A stretch of 64,000 bases of DNA from Kofleriaceae bacterium (GTDB taxonomy: Bacteria; Myxococcota_A; Polyangia; Haliangiales; Haliangiaceae). Shown here piece by piece: positions 33,250 to 41,641 of this stretch. The stretch is from contig JAGPCY010000022.1 in the NCBI GenBank assembly GCA_018057825.1, forward strand, positions 62,001 through 126,000. Direction: 5' to 3'. The notes beneath the pieces were generated by a model. It worked only from the letters and a program-made list of their open reading frames with translations, made no database searches and had not been told where the DNA came from. Position numbers and translations under genes: made by a program. The number at the start of each line of letters is the position of its first letter. Position 1 is the first letter of the stretch.

Positions 33250-34406
33250 CCCGGCGGTGGGCGACCGCGGTCGGCCTGGTCGCGTGCGCCGCGGCCGGCG
33301 CCCACGCCGATCCGCTGCGGCTGCGCGGCGACGCGCTCGCGACGACGCAGTCTCCGGTTGGCCTCCTGGTGCTCAGCGGCGACGGCGCGGTGTCGGGGCC
33401 GGTGACCGCCGAGGCCCTGGTGTGGATGGGCGCGACCCACGACGGCGCCACCGGCGATGCGCTGGTCATGGCGGTGGTGGCGCGGCGCGAGGATCGGCGC
33501 GCCGAGGCGCGCATCGGTCGCCTGGTCGCCACCGTCGGTGGCCTGCGGCCGGTCCACGTCGATGGCGTGGCTGGGCGGGTGCGGTTGCCGCGGCGCCTCG
33601 ACGTCGAGGTGGTCGGCGGCGTGCCGGTGGTGCCGCGGCTCGGGGCGCAGGCCTGGGACTGGCTGATCGGCGGGCGGGTAGCGCGGCGCCTGGGTGACGC
33701 GGGGGCCCTCGGGGTCGCCGCGCTCGAGCGCCGCGAGGCCGGCCGGCTGGCCACCCGCGAGCTCGGGCTCGACGCGGCGTGGAGTCGCGGCCGCTACGAC
33801 GCGGCGGCGCGAGCCGCGGTCGATCTGATCGATCCGGCGCTCGCCGATCTGCGGGTGGTGGCGCTGGCGCGATGGCGGGCGGTGCGCGGTGAGCTGTCCC
33901 TCGAGCATCGGTCGCCGACGCACCTGTTGCCGGCGACCAGCTTGTTCACGGTGCTCGGCGAGGTCGCCTCGGATCGCGCCGGCGCCGGGCTGCGCTGGCG
34001 GGCCGCGCCGCGCCTCGACGTCGTCGCCGATCTCGGCGTGCGCGCGGTGTCCGACGAGGTCGCCGCCGACGCCTTCGCCCGCGCGACGCTCCGGCTCGAT
34101 GACCGCGGCCGCGGCGCGATCGTGTTCGAGGCCCGGCGCGCCGGGGCGATCGACGGCGGCTGGACCGGGGCCCGGGTCGCCGGGCGCGTGCCGGTCGGGC
34201 GATGGTCGGCGGCCCTCGAGGCCGAGCTGGTGCGCCCCGACGTCGATCGCGGTCGCGGCACGCTGTGGCCGTGGGCGATGGCGGCGCTGGGCTGGACCGC
34301 CGATGGCTGGGACGCCGCGCTGGCGATCGAGGCGACCTCGTCGCCGACCGATCGCGCGCGGGTCGACGTGCTGGCCCAGCTCGGGCGGCGCTGGGAGCTC
34401 CGATGA
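33246..34406 (+). CDS. Predicted outer-membrane beta-barrel of the cytochrome conduit
   Basis: A 386-residue precursor with a Sec signal (VGLVACAAAGAHA). Long alternating amphipathic strands follow (RLVATVGGLRPVHVD, LGLDAAWSRGRYDAAARAAVDL, WSAALEAELVRPDV) separated by short turns, and it ends in LGRRWELR. This fits an outer-membrane barrel. In metal-reducing bacteria a porin sheathes the multiheme that crosses the outer membrane (MtrB-MtrA, or the Pcc porins). The operon position fits that role. It is shorter than MtrB and has no CXXC near its N-terminus. No sequence similarity is claimed. Confidence 0.65.
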   Translation: MTRRWATAVGLVACAAAGAHADPLRLRGDALATTQSPVGLLVLSGDGAVSGPVTAEALVWMGATHDGATGDALVMAVVARREDRRAEARIGRLVATVGGLRPVHVDGVAGRVRLPRRLDVEVVGGVPVVPRLGAQAWDWLIGGRVARRLGDAGALGVAALERREAGRLATRELGLDAAWSRGRYDAAARAAVDLIDPALADLRVVALARWRAVRGELSLEHRSPTHLLPATSLFTVLGEVASDRAGAGLRWRAAPRLDVVADLGVRAVSDEVAADAFARATLRLDDRGRGAIVFEARRAGAIDGGWTGARVAGRVPVGRWSAALEAELVRPDVDRGRGTLWPWAMAALGWTADGWDAALAIEATSSPTDRARVDVLAQLGRRWELR

Positions 34407-35446
34407 GGCGGCCGATCGTCATCGCCGTGGTCGCGGTCGCGATCGCCGCGTGCGCAGGCGTGCTCGGCCTGCGCCGCGAGCGCAGCCGGACCTTCCCGCA
34501 CCGCGCCCACGTCGTGAAGGGCGTGTCGTGCGTGCAGTGCCACCCCGGCATCACCGAGGCCGGCGACGTCGGACCGCTCCACCCGCCCGACGACGCCACC
34601 TGCACCACCGCCGGCTGTCACGCGCAGCCGCACGATCCGCGGCCGTGCGCCGGGTGCCACCGCGATCCGATGGTGCTGGCCGGCGCCGGCGAGGCGCGCG
34701 CTCACCTCAAGTTCTCCCACGCCAGCCATCTGGTGGCGGCGGTCGGCAACTGCGCGCGCTGCCACGTCGAGGTCGCGGCCAGCGATGGCCCGCTGCGCCC
34801 GGCGATGGCGGTGTGCTGGAGCTGCCACGCCCACGATCGCGCCCGCGAGGTCCGCGACTGCGCGGCCTGCCACGTCGATCTGGTCGAGGAGGGCGTCGCC
34901 CCGACCTCGCACCTGGTCCACGACGACGACTTCGCGACCCGCCACGGTCCGGCGGCCGCGGCCGCCGCCGATCTGTGCTCGAGCTGCCACCGCGAGCCAT
35001 TCTGCGCGTCGTGCCACGGCGTGACCGCGCCGACGATCGCCGCGCGCCTGCGCCCGTCCGATCCGATGTCGACCTCGGTCCACCGGCCGGGCTTCATCAA
35101 CCGCCACGGCGAGGACGCTCGGGTCGCCCCGTCGGCGTGCACCTCGTGCCACCAGCCCGATCGTTGCCTCGACTGTCACCAGGACCGCGGGGTCGCGTCG
35201 ACCGGCGCCAGCCCGCACCCGCCGGGGTGGGTCGGCCTCGGCCTGGCCGGCAATGAACACGGTCGCGCCGCGCGGCGTGACCCGGTGGCGTGCGCGAGCT
35301 GCCACGGCGGCGCCGGCGAAGCGCTGTGCGTGAGCTGCCACCGCGTCGGCGGTCCGGGCGGCGATCCCCATCCGCCCGGGTGGTCGAGCCCGCGGCCGCT
35401 GACCGATCTGCCGTGCCGGCTGTGCCACACCGGAGCCGCGCTGTGA
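34403..35446 (+). CDS. Periplasmic-type multiheme cytochrome c, 12-13 hemes
   Basis: A 347-residue exported protein whose N-terminal hydrophobic segment (IVIAVVAVAIAACAG) could be a signal anchor or a weak lipobox. It carries twelve CXXCH motifs and one CX4CH (CTTAGCH), with scattered extra histidines (FPHRAH, FSHASH, HPPGW) suited as distal axial ligands. Hemes are spaced about 20-30 residues apart, dense enough for a wire-like chain. ATG overlaps the stop of the barrel gene. In a porin-cytochrome conduit this would be the MtrA-like periplasmic or barrel-inserted partner. Confidence 0.85.
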   Translation: MRRPIVIAVVAVAIAACAGVLGLRRERSRTFPHRAHVVKGVSCVQCHPGITEAGDVGPLHPPDDATCTTAGCHAQPHDPRPCAGCHRDPMVLAGAGEARAHLKFSHASHLVAAVGNCARCHVEVAASDGPLRPAMAVCWSCHAHDRAREVRDCAACHVDLVEEGVAPTSHLVHDDDFATRHGPAAAAAADLCSSCHREPFCASCHGVTAPTIAARLRPSDPMSTSVHRPGFINRHGEDARVAPSACTSCHQPDRCLDCHQDRGVASTGASPHPPGWVGLGLAGNEHGRAARRDPVACASCHGGAGEALCVSCHRVGGPGGDPHPPGWSSPRPLTDLPCRLCHTGAAL

Positions 35447-37134
35447 GGTGGCTCGTCGCCCTCGCGATGCTCGCGCTCGCCGCGTGCGGCAGCTCGGCCG
35501 AGCCCGACGGCGTGCCCGACGCCTGGAAGTTCGTGAAGGATAGCTTCGGCCACCGGGTCCACGTCGAGCGGGCCAAGGTGCCGTGCCGTGACTGCCACGG
35601 CGACGCCAGCTTCGCCAAGCCAGAGGACCCGGCGCTGTGCAGCAAGTGCCACGCCGACAAGGTCGCGACGATCCACCCGGCGGCGACGGCGGCGACCCCG
35701 ACCGGCGCGACCCCGACCGGCGCGACCCCGACCGGCGCGACCCCGACCGGCGCGACCCCGACCGCGAAGGTCCCGGGGTGCCAGGACTGCCACGGCTTCG
35801 ATCGCGATCTGGCCGAGCGTCCCAACGCCTGCATCCGCTGCCACGGCGATGCCCAGGGCGATCACACCGGCGCGATCGGCGTCCACGCCGGCGCCCGGTG
35901 CAGCGACTGCCATCGACCCCACGAGACGCCGTCCTTGGTGGCGCGCACCTGTCGCGACTGTCACGCGTCGACGGCGATGAGCCACGGCGACCGCGCCGGA
36001 CCGACCGACTGCCTCGACTGTCACCGCACCCACGAGCGCGCCAAGGAGGCCGACGGCAAGTGCGCCTCCTGCCACGCCGAGAAAGAGCCGCGCATCCCGA
36101 CCACCGCGATCACCCGCGGCCACGAGCGCTGCACCGGCTGCCACGCGCCGCACCAGTTCACCGCCGCCGCGGTCAAGCCGTGCGCCGACTGTCACCAGGC
36201 CCAGCCGGTGCTCGCGGCCAAGGCCCACGGCGCGTGCGTGAGCTGCCACGTCCCCCACGAGGCCGCGCCGCGTCCGTGCGCGAGCTGCCACGGCGGCGAG
36301 GCCGCCAAGGTCGCGCACCCGGCGCCGGCCGACGGCGATCGCTGCGCCGGCTGCCACCCGCCGCACGCCGGCGGCGCTGCGCTCGCGGCGCCGTGCGAGC
36401 GCTGCCACGACGACGTCAACCGCCACGGCACCGCGGCCTGCCGCGACTGCCACACCCCCCACGGCGGCAAGCCCGTCCTCGACGCCCGGGCGTGCGCGAG
36501 CTGCCACGCCGGCCTGGTGGCGAGCGCCGCCGGCTCGGGCCACGCCGACTGCGTCGGGTGCCACACCCAGGCCGGCCACGCGCCGGCGGCGCCGGTGGCG
36601 GCATGCGGGAGCTGTCACCGCGCGATCGTCACCACCGTGACCGGCGGCCACGCCGCGTGCGCGAGCTGTCACCGCGAGCCGCGCCACGCCCCGGGCGCGC
36701 CGACGCCGACCTGCGCCGCCTGCCACGAGGCCGAGGCCGCGAGCGCGCCGCGCGGGCACACCGACTGCCAGCGCTGCCACGATCAGCACACCGGCGCGAT
36801 GCTGGCGCGCGCCGCGACCTGCGCGAGCTGCCACCCCAGCCCGGCCACCACCGGTCACGGGCCGAAGGTCGCGTGCGCGACCTGCCACCGGCCCCACGGT
36901 CCGGGCGGCGTGGCCACCCCGCCGCGCTGCGAGACCTGCCACGAGCGGCCGCTCTTGCCTGGGCTCCACGCCTCGACCGGCCACGATCGCTGCGATGGTT
37001 GTCACCGCGGCGGTCACGATCCGGCGCCGCACTCCGACCGCGCGACCTGCCTCACCTGCCACCAGGCCCAGCAGAACCACGAGCCGCGGGCCAAGACCTG
37101 CGCGACCTGTCACCCGTTCGGCGACGGTCGGTAG
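35443..37134 (+). CDS. 27-heme cytochrome c lipoprotein
   Basis: A 563-residue lipoprotein (signal LALAACGS) with 27 CXXCH motifs, one per ~21 residues, among the densest heme packing seen in cytochromes c. Heme-binding segments recur as CxxCHxPH or CASCH with a following histidine. Hemes 1-2 are separated from 3-27 by a proline/threonine linker, ATPTG repeated about five times and encoded by 15-bp tandem units. The GTG start overlaps the previous stop. A lipid-anchored chain of this kind could store electrons or bridge the periplasm. It ends the seven-gene operon. All counts are direct readings of the motif. Confidence 0.9.
   Translation: MRWLVALAMLALAACGSSAEPDGVPDAWKFVKDSFGHRVHVERAKVPCRDCHGDASFAKPEDPALCSKCHADKVATIHPAATAATPTGATPTGATPTGATPTGATPTAKVPGCQDCHGFDRDLAERPNACIRCHGDAQGDHTGAIGVHAGARCSDCHRPHETPSLVARTCRDCHASTAMSHGDRAGPTDCLDCHRTHERAKEADGKCASCHAEKEPRIPTTAITRGHERCTGCHAPHQFTAAAVKPCADCHQAQPVLAAKAHGACVSCHVPHEAAPRPCASCHGGEAAKVAHPAPADGDRCAGCHPPHAGGAALAAPCERCHDDVNRHGTAACRDCHTPHGGKPVLDARACASCHAGLVASAAGSGHADCVGCHTQAGHAPAAPVAACGSCHRAIVTTVTGGHAACASCHREPRHAPGAPTPTCAACHEAEAASAPRGHTDCQRCHDQHTGAMLARAATCASCHPSPATTGHGPKVACATCHRPHGPGGVATPPRCETCHERPLLPGLHASTGHDRCDGCHRGGHDPAPHSDRATCLTCHQAQQNHEPRAKTCATCHPFGDGR
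35692..35766 (+). repeat. 15-bp tandem repeat in the 27-heme gene
   Basis: Four perfect copies and a partial fifth of GCGACCCCGACCGGC encode (Ala-Thr-Pro-Thr-Gly)n. It is an in-frame minisatellite that could change linker length between strains. Confidence 0.9.
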
Positions 37135-37169
37135 CGGTCAGCCCCGGTCGCCGCCTCACCGAAGACGCG

Positions 37170-37187
37170 GCGCGCGACGTCGCGCGC
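37170..37187. terminator. 18-bp palindrome between convergent genes
   Basis: GCGCGCGACGTCGCGCGC is a perfect palindrome abutting the stop codon of the protease gene. It lies 36 nt after the 27-heme gene stop. As RNA it would form a tight hairpin on either strand. It could be a terminator for both operons or a dyad binding site. Confidence 0.4.
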
Positions 37188-38297
37188 TCAGGTCCGCGCT
37201 TGTTCTTTCCAGAACGTGAGCTGGGTGGCCGGCGCCGGCTCGCAGCCGAAGTCGGCGGCGAGCTGGTTGTCGAAGCGATCGGCGGCGGCCACGAAGTCGG
37301 CGATCCAGCCGGCCAGCTCGGCGCGATCGGCGCGCGCGAACACGTCGCTGGCGTGGAAGGTCAGGTGCAGGCGGATGATGTTGTCGTCGAGATCGAAGGC
37401 CAGCGGCGCGTGCTCGGCCGACAAGAGGTAGCGGAACAGCTCGCCCAAGCGCTGCTTGCCCGGCTTGGCCAGCGGCGAGGCGAAGCACAGGTGCTCGGAG
37501 CAGCAGCTCCAGATCTCGATCGGCGCCGAGCCGCTGTAGAACGACCAGTTGTGGGCGCCGTGGCGGGCCAGGATGGGATCGACCCCAGCCCGGGCCAGGG
37601 CGTCCTCGACGAACTCGACCATCGGGTGAGGCGCCGGCGGATCGAAGTAGGTCGTGAGATCGAGCTCCTCGAGGTCGGTGCCGCAGTGATCGCAGTAGCG
37701 GCGGGCCGACTCGAGGAGCGCGTCGCACGCCGGGCACAGCACGCCGAAGGGCGCGGCCTGGGCGTGGAAACCATCGATGAAGGCCTGGGCGTCAGCGCCG
37801 GGGATGCCGAAGCCGACGTTCTCGGCCGCGCGCAGCTTGCAGGTCGTGACCGCGACGATGTGGCGGGTGGCGTCGAGCATCGGCCCGCCGGAGTTGCCCG
37901 GGTTGATCGCGGCGTCGGTCTGGACGAAGTGCTGGCCGTCGAGGAGCTGGCGCGGGTTCGACACCACGCCGTCGGTGATCGACAGCGGCAGGCCGACCGG
38001 GAAGCCGACGATGCTGATCGGCTGGTTGGGCTTGAGCTCGCCGCTGCCGGCGATCGACAGGATCTGGCCGGCCACCGGCGCGGTCAGCTCGACGATCGCC
38101 AGGTCGCGCTCGGGCGCGATCCGGCGGACCTCGCCGAGCACCCGCCGCCGATCGCGCAGCTCGACCGCGACCTGACGGTAGGGCGCGACGACGTGGGCGT
38201 TGGTGACCAGGATCGTGGGCGCGATCAGGAAGCCGGTGCCGGTCCCACCGCCGGTGAAGACCTGATAGACGCCGAGCTCGGTGATGTCGAAGGTCAT
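37188..38297 (-). CDS. Cytosolic trypsin-like serine protease with zinc ribbon
   Basis: A 369-residue protein without signal peptide. Residues 1-180 are an S1-type (HtrA-like) protease with the triad H35 (TNAHVV), D65 (ERDLAIVEL) and S136 (GNSGGP). No PDZ domain follows; instead there is a zinc ribbon with C188/C191 and C202/C205. The ~150-residue C-terminal domain is unrecognised (IEIWSCCSEHLCF, LLSAEHAPLAFDLDDN) and vaguely like type III chaperone/YbjN folds. The start ATG overlaps the stop of the upstream gene (ATGA), so the two are translationally coupled. The cytosolic location and ribbon are unusual for HtrA relatives. Confidence 0.85.
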   Translation of the reverse strand: MTFDITELGVYQVFTGGGTGTGFLIAPTILVTNAHVVAPYRQVAVELRDRRRVLGEVRRIAPERDLAIVELTAPVAGQILSIAGSGELKPNQPISIVGFPVGLPLSITDGVVSNPRQLLDGQHFVQTDAAINPGNSGGPMLDATRHIVAVTTCKLRAAENVGFGIPGADAQAFIDGFHAQAAPFGVLCPACDALLESARRYCDHCGTDLEELDLTTYFDPPAPHPMVEFVEDALARAGVDPILARHGAHNWSFYSGSAPIEIWSCCSEHLCFASPLAKPGKQRLGELFRYLLSAEHAPLAFDLDDNIIRLHLTFHASDVFARADRAELAGWIADFVAAADRFDNQLAADFGCEPAPATQLTFWKEQART

Positions 38298-39535
38298 GGC
38301 GTGGGCTCCCGGTCGTCGTCGTCGTCGTCGGTCTCGTCGGTCGGGTCGCTGTCGTCGACGGTCTGATCGATCGCGCCGCCCTCGTCGGGGCCGGTCGAGT
38401 CACCGTCGTCCTCGGCGCCGAACTCCTCGGTCACCGCCTTCAGGCCCTCCCACAGGACGGTGGCCGCGTCGCGCCACGGCTTGCCGTCGGCCGCGGCCAA
38501 GACCGCCATCAGCGCCTGCGCGACCGCGGTCGGCCAGGCGTAGCGAGCCAGGAGGTAGGTCGTGCTGGCGGTCAGCGCCAGCGCCGCCTCGAAGGACTTG
38601 CCGGAGGTGCGGTACTTGTCGATCGCGTCGATGTAGTCGCCGCTGCCGAAGTAGCCGCGCAGGGTGGTCGGCTCGCCGGTCGACAGCGGTGACAGCGCGT
38701 AGCCGGCGTGGCCCAGGTTGGCGCGCAGCTCGGCCGCGGTCACCGCTCGCATCTCCTTGATCGTGCGGGTCAGCGCCGCCTCGCGCTTGCTCGGGTCCTG
38801 GTTGCCGTCGTTCCAGGTCGCGGCGCTCTCGGACAGGCGCGCGCCGAGGAACCCGCACAGCGGCAGGGCGAACTGCAAGCGGAACAGCGCCAGCGCGGTG
38901 ACCTCGTTCAGGAAGAACTTGGAGCGCTTGCGCTGCGACTCGCGGACCAGCTCGTCGATCTCGTCCCAGTGCCGGCGCCACAGCGCCTCGGCGCGGGCGG
39001 CTTCATCGTCGGTGATCGCCTCGATCTCGGCGCGACCCAGGGCCCGCGCGCCGAACTGACCGATCAACCAGTCGTCGCAGCGGTCGGCCTCGACTGGCAT
39101 CCGGCGCAGCACCTCGAGCACCTTGGCCGGGTGCATCCGCGACAGCTTGTCGCGGAACTCCAGGTGGACGTCGTCGCCGCGCAGGCGCGGCTGGTAGAGC
39201 TGCCCCGAGCCGCTGATCGCGGTCAGGAGGTAGCGCAGCGCGGCCACCGGGTTGCCTTCGGCGGTCAAGGTCACCAGCGGGACCGTGATCGTCAGATAGC
39301 CGTCGGCGAGCTGGGCGGTGACCCGCGACGAGCCCTGGACGAAGGTGAAGGGGGCCGAGGTGAGATCGCCGACCTCGGCGCCCGGGAACAGGTGCGCGAA
39401 GACCTGGCGCACCGCAGCCTCGGCCTGGCCGTCGTCGGCCAGCCCGGCGGCGGTCTCGAGCAGGTCGTAGTCGAGCTCGGTCGGCTCGGTCAGGCGCCGG
39501 ATCGGCGGCGCGAAGAACAGCGACGTGAGCGCCAT
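38294..39535 (-). CDS. Hypothetical protein coupled to the serine protease
   Basis: A 413-residue cytosolic protein of unknown family. The first ~130 residues alternate strands and helices, including YLTITVPLVTLTAEGNPVAALRYLL. That resembles the CesT/YbjN-like tail of the downstream protease, including the pattern of a short beta sheet flanked by helices. The middle is helical and charged, and the C-terminus is a highly acidic tail ending in a run of aspartates (GTC repeat in DNA near 38305-38325). Stop and next start overlap, implying a functional pair, for instance a protease and its substrate-presenting partner. This is inference from gene order only. Confidence 0.7.
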   Translation of the reverse strand: MALTSLFFAPPIRRLTEPTELDYDLLETAAGLADDGQAEAAVRQVFAHLFPGAEVGDLTSAPFTFVQGSSRVTAQLADGYLTITVPLVTLTAEGNPVAALRYLLTAISGSGQLYQPRLRGDDVHLEFRDKLSRMHPAKVLEVLRRMPVEADRCDDWLIGQFGARALGRAEIEAITDDEAARAEALWRRHWDEIDELVRESQRKRSKFFLNEVTALALFRLQFALPLCGFLGARLSESAATWNDGNQDPSKREAALTRTIKEMRAVTAAELRANLGHAGYALSPLSTGEPTTLRGYFGSGDYIDAIDKYRTSGKSFEAALALTASTTYLLARYAWPTAVAQALMAVLAAADGKPWRDAATVLWEGLKAVTEEFGAEDDGDSTGPDEGGAIDQTVDDSDPTDETDDDDDDREPTP

Positions 39536-39613
39536 GGGGGGCAAGTGTGGCGGACCCCCGGTGGCCGGCGCAACCCGACCGGCGGCAAACCGGCCCGCGG
39601 CTTGCTTCGGTCG

Positions 39614-40060
39614 ATGATCATGAGCGGCATGGACCCAAGCGTCGCCCGTCAGCGCTTGCTGCAGCAACACGACGCTTTGCGGCGTCAGCTCCGCGCCGCG
39701 TGTGAGGTCGCGGCCCGGGTGCGCGCTGGCACCGCAGGGGCCGCCGAGCTCACCGGCTTCGTGCGCGCGCTCAAGGCCGGCTTCGTCGAGCACAACCAGC
39801 TCGAGGAGACCTGGCTCGGACCGCTCCTGCGCGACACCGACAGCTACGGCGAGGTCCGGATCGCGCGGATGCTGGGCGAGCACGTCGAGGAGCACTTCGC
39901 CTTCGTCTCGTTCCTCGACCGGCCCGCGGACCAGGTCACGGCCGGCCTCGACGACTTCGCCGAGGAGATCGAGGCCCACATGGACGCCGAGGAGCGGACC
40001 TTCCTTCATCCCGCGGTGCTGCGCGACGATCTGGTGGTCGCCGATACCACCGGCGGCTGA
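39614..40060 (+). CDS. Hemerythrin-like (HHE) protein
   Basis: A 148-residue four-helix protein of the hemerythrin/HHE group, which binds a di-iron centre and can sense or carry O2 or NO. Candidate ligands are the histidine of QQHDALR, H and E in FVEHNQLEETWL, H in LGEHVEEHF and IEAHMDAEERTFLHP near the end. Three in-frame ATGs (39614, 39620, 39629) all give the same domain, and no Shine-Dalgarno decides between them. It diverges from the acidic-tail gene and is followed by a T-tract terminator. Confidence 0.75.
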   Translation: MIMSGMDPSVARQRLLQQHDALRRQLRAACEVAARVRAGTAGAAELTGFVRALKAGFVEHNQLEETWLGPLLRDTDSYGEVRIARMLGEHVEEHFAFVSFLDRPADQVTAGLDDFAEEIEAHMDAEERTFLHPAVLRDDLVVADTTGG

Positions 40061-40111
40061 GGCGATCCGGTCGCGGTCGTCGGGGGCGACGCGACGGCGA
40101 GCGCAACCGCT

Positions 40112-40143
40112 GCGCCGGCGGGGCCCGGCGCGCGCGCTTTTTT
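40112..40143 (+). terminator. Intrinsic terminator with T6 tract
   Basis: GCGCCGG (40112-40118) pairs with CCGGCGC (40125-40131) around a 6-nt loop, followed by GCGCGC and six Ts (40138-40143). It is 50 nt after the hemerythrin stop. A T6 run is rare in this window. The GC bases between stem and T tract make it imperfect. Confidence 0.5.
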
Positions 40144-40158
40144 CGCGATCGCCCACGT

Positions 40159-41007
40159 ATGATTGCCGTGGTGATCGACACCCACTGCCACCTCGACGTC
40201 GCCGCCTTCGCCGACGATCGCGCGGCGGTCCTGGCCCGGGCGGCGGCGGCTGGCGTGGTCGGGATGTTGATCCCGGCGATCCGCCCGGCGACGTGGGCGG
40301 CGCTGACCGCGCTGCCGGGGCAGCACCCCGACGCGCCGCTGGCGGTGGCCCTCGGCATCCATCCCCAGGTCGTGCCAGAGCTGACCGCCGACGAGGACGC
40401 GATCGCCGACGCGCTGACCGAGGCCATCGCCGCCGCGACCACGGCGCAGGTCGTGGCGATCGGCGAATGTGGCCTCGACCGCGGGACCGGCGCGCGCGAG
40501 CGTCAGGTCGCGATCTTGCGCGCCCACCTGCGCGCGGCGCGGGCCCTCGGGCTGCCGGTCATCCTCCACCTCGTCGGCGCCCACGACATCGCGCCAGCGA
40601 TCCTGCGGGCCGAGCGCGTCGATCAGGTCGGCGGCGTGGTCCACAGCTTCTCGGGCTCGCCGGAGCTGGTGCCGATCTACGCCGAGCTCAACCTGGCCCT
40701 GTCGTTCGCCGGACCGGTCGGATGGACGGGCGCGCGCAAGCCCAAGCGCGCGGCGGCGGTCGTGCCCGCGCTGCAGCTCCTGGCCGAGACCGACGCCCCG
40801 GATCAGACGCCCACGTCGCGCCGCGGCGGCCGCAACGAGCCGGCGTTTCTACCGGAGGTGATCGAGGGCCTGGCCGCCGCGCGCGGCGCGACCCCGGCCG
40901 CGATCGCAGCGCTGACCGCGGGCAACGCGCGGCGCTGGTTTCCTCGCGCTGCGGCGATCTGGCGCAGCCCGCCGCCCGCCGTGGCCCCGGACGGGCCCGC
41001 GGGGTAG
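40159..41007 (+). CDS. TatD-family metal-dependent hydrolase
   Basis: A 282-residue TIM-barrel hydrolase of the TatD DNase family. Metal ligands are seen in DTHCHLD near the N-terminus, GECGLD (~103-108), VILHLVGAHD, VVHSFSGS and the C-terminal LAETDAPDQTP. E. coli TatD is a 3'-5' exonuclease and others are D-aminoacyl-tRNA deacylases or uncharacterised. The ATG at 40159 begins 15 nt after the T tract of the upstream terminator. It is followed 8 nt later by a heme lipoprotein gene. Confidence 0.88.
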   Translation: MIAVVIDTHCHLDVAAFADDRAAVLARAAAAGVVGMLIPAIRPATWAALTALPGQHPDAPLAVALGIHPQVVPELTADEDAIADALTEAIAAATTAQVVAIGECGLDRGTGARERQVAILRAHLRAARALGLPVILHLVGAHDIAPAILRAERVDQVGGVVHSFSGSPELVPIYAELNLALSFAGPVGWTGARKPKRAAAVVPALQLLAETDAPDQTPTSRRGGRNEPAFLPEVIEGLAAARGATPAAIAALTAGNARRWFPRAAAIWRSPPPAVAPDGPAG

Positions 41008-41015
41008 ATCGATCC

Positions 41016-41615
41016 ATGCGCACGCTCTGGATCCTCGGCCTCGTCGCCGCCTGTTCCCGCGAACCGACGCGTGAGCCTCCTCCGCCGTCGTCGAGCCAGA
41101 CGGTCGCCGCGCCGGTGGCGCCGGTCGCCCCGGCGGCTCCGGTCGAGCGCGCGAAGGTCGCCGTGGCCGGCTACAAGCGAGAGCTTCTGGCCGCGTTGAC
41201 CGCCGCCAAGCGCGACGGCCTGCCGGCGGCGATCGAGGCCTGCGCGACCGCCGCGCCGTCCTTGGCCAAGGCGGCGTCGGTCGACGGCCTGACCGTCGGG
41301 CGCGCGACCGACAAGCCGCGCAATCCCGCCAACGCCGCGGTCGGCTGGCAGGCCGAGGCCCTGGCCAGCTTCGAGGCCAAGGTCGCGGCCGGCGCCGCCC
41401 TCGAGGGCGCGAGCTGGACCGCCACCGGCCCCGACGGCACGACCCGCTACGCCGAGCCGCTGGTGATCGGTCCGCCGTGCGTGACCTGCCACGGCGCCGA
41501 GCTGTCGCCCGAGGTCAAGGCTGCGCTGGCCGCGCGTTATCCCGACGACCGCGCGACCGGCTACGCCCAGGGCGACCTGCGCGGCGTGGCCTGGGCCGAG
41601 GTCGCGCCGCGGTGA
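41016..41615 (+). CDS. DUF3365/Tll0287-like single-heme lipoprotein
   Basis: A 199-residue lipoprotein (signal ILGLVAACS, then a Pro/Ser linker). The body (residues ~48-199) has the order seen in Tll0287-like heme sensors: a helix with AIEACATAAPSLA, the R-A-T-D-K-P-R-N-P-x-N segment, a beta-strand YAEPLVIGPPCVTCHG with one CXXCH, then ALAARYPDDRATGYAQGDLRGVAWAE. This domain is known as a PAS-like heme c domain and may sense redox or small ligands. It lies 8 nt after the TatD gene, and the next gene, an alarmone hydrolase, starts 26 nt on, so the three may form an operon. Confidence 0.85.
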   Translation: MRTLWILGLVAACSREPTREPPPPSSSQTVAAPVAPVAPAAPVERAKVAVAGYKRELLAALTAAKRDGLPAAIEACATAAPSLAKAASVDGLTVGRATDKPRNPANAAVGWQAEALASFEAKVAAGAALEGASWTATGPDGTTRYAEPLVIGPPCVTCHGAELSPEVKAALAARYPDDRATGYAQGDLRGVAWAEVAPR

Positions 41616-41641
41616 GCGCCGCGGCGTGGCACGCTCGGGTC

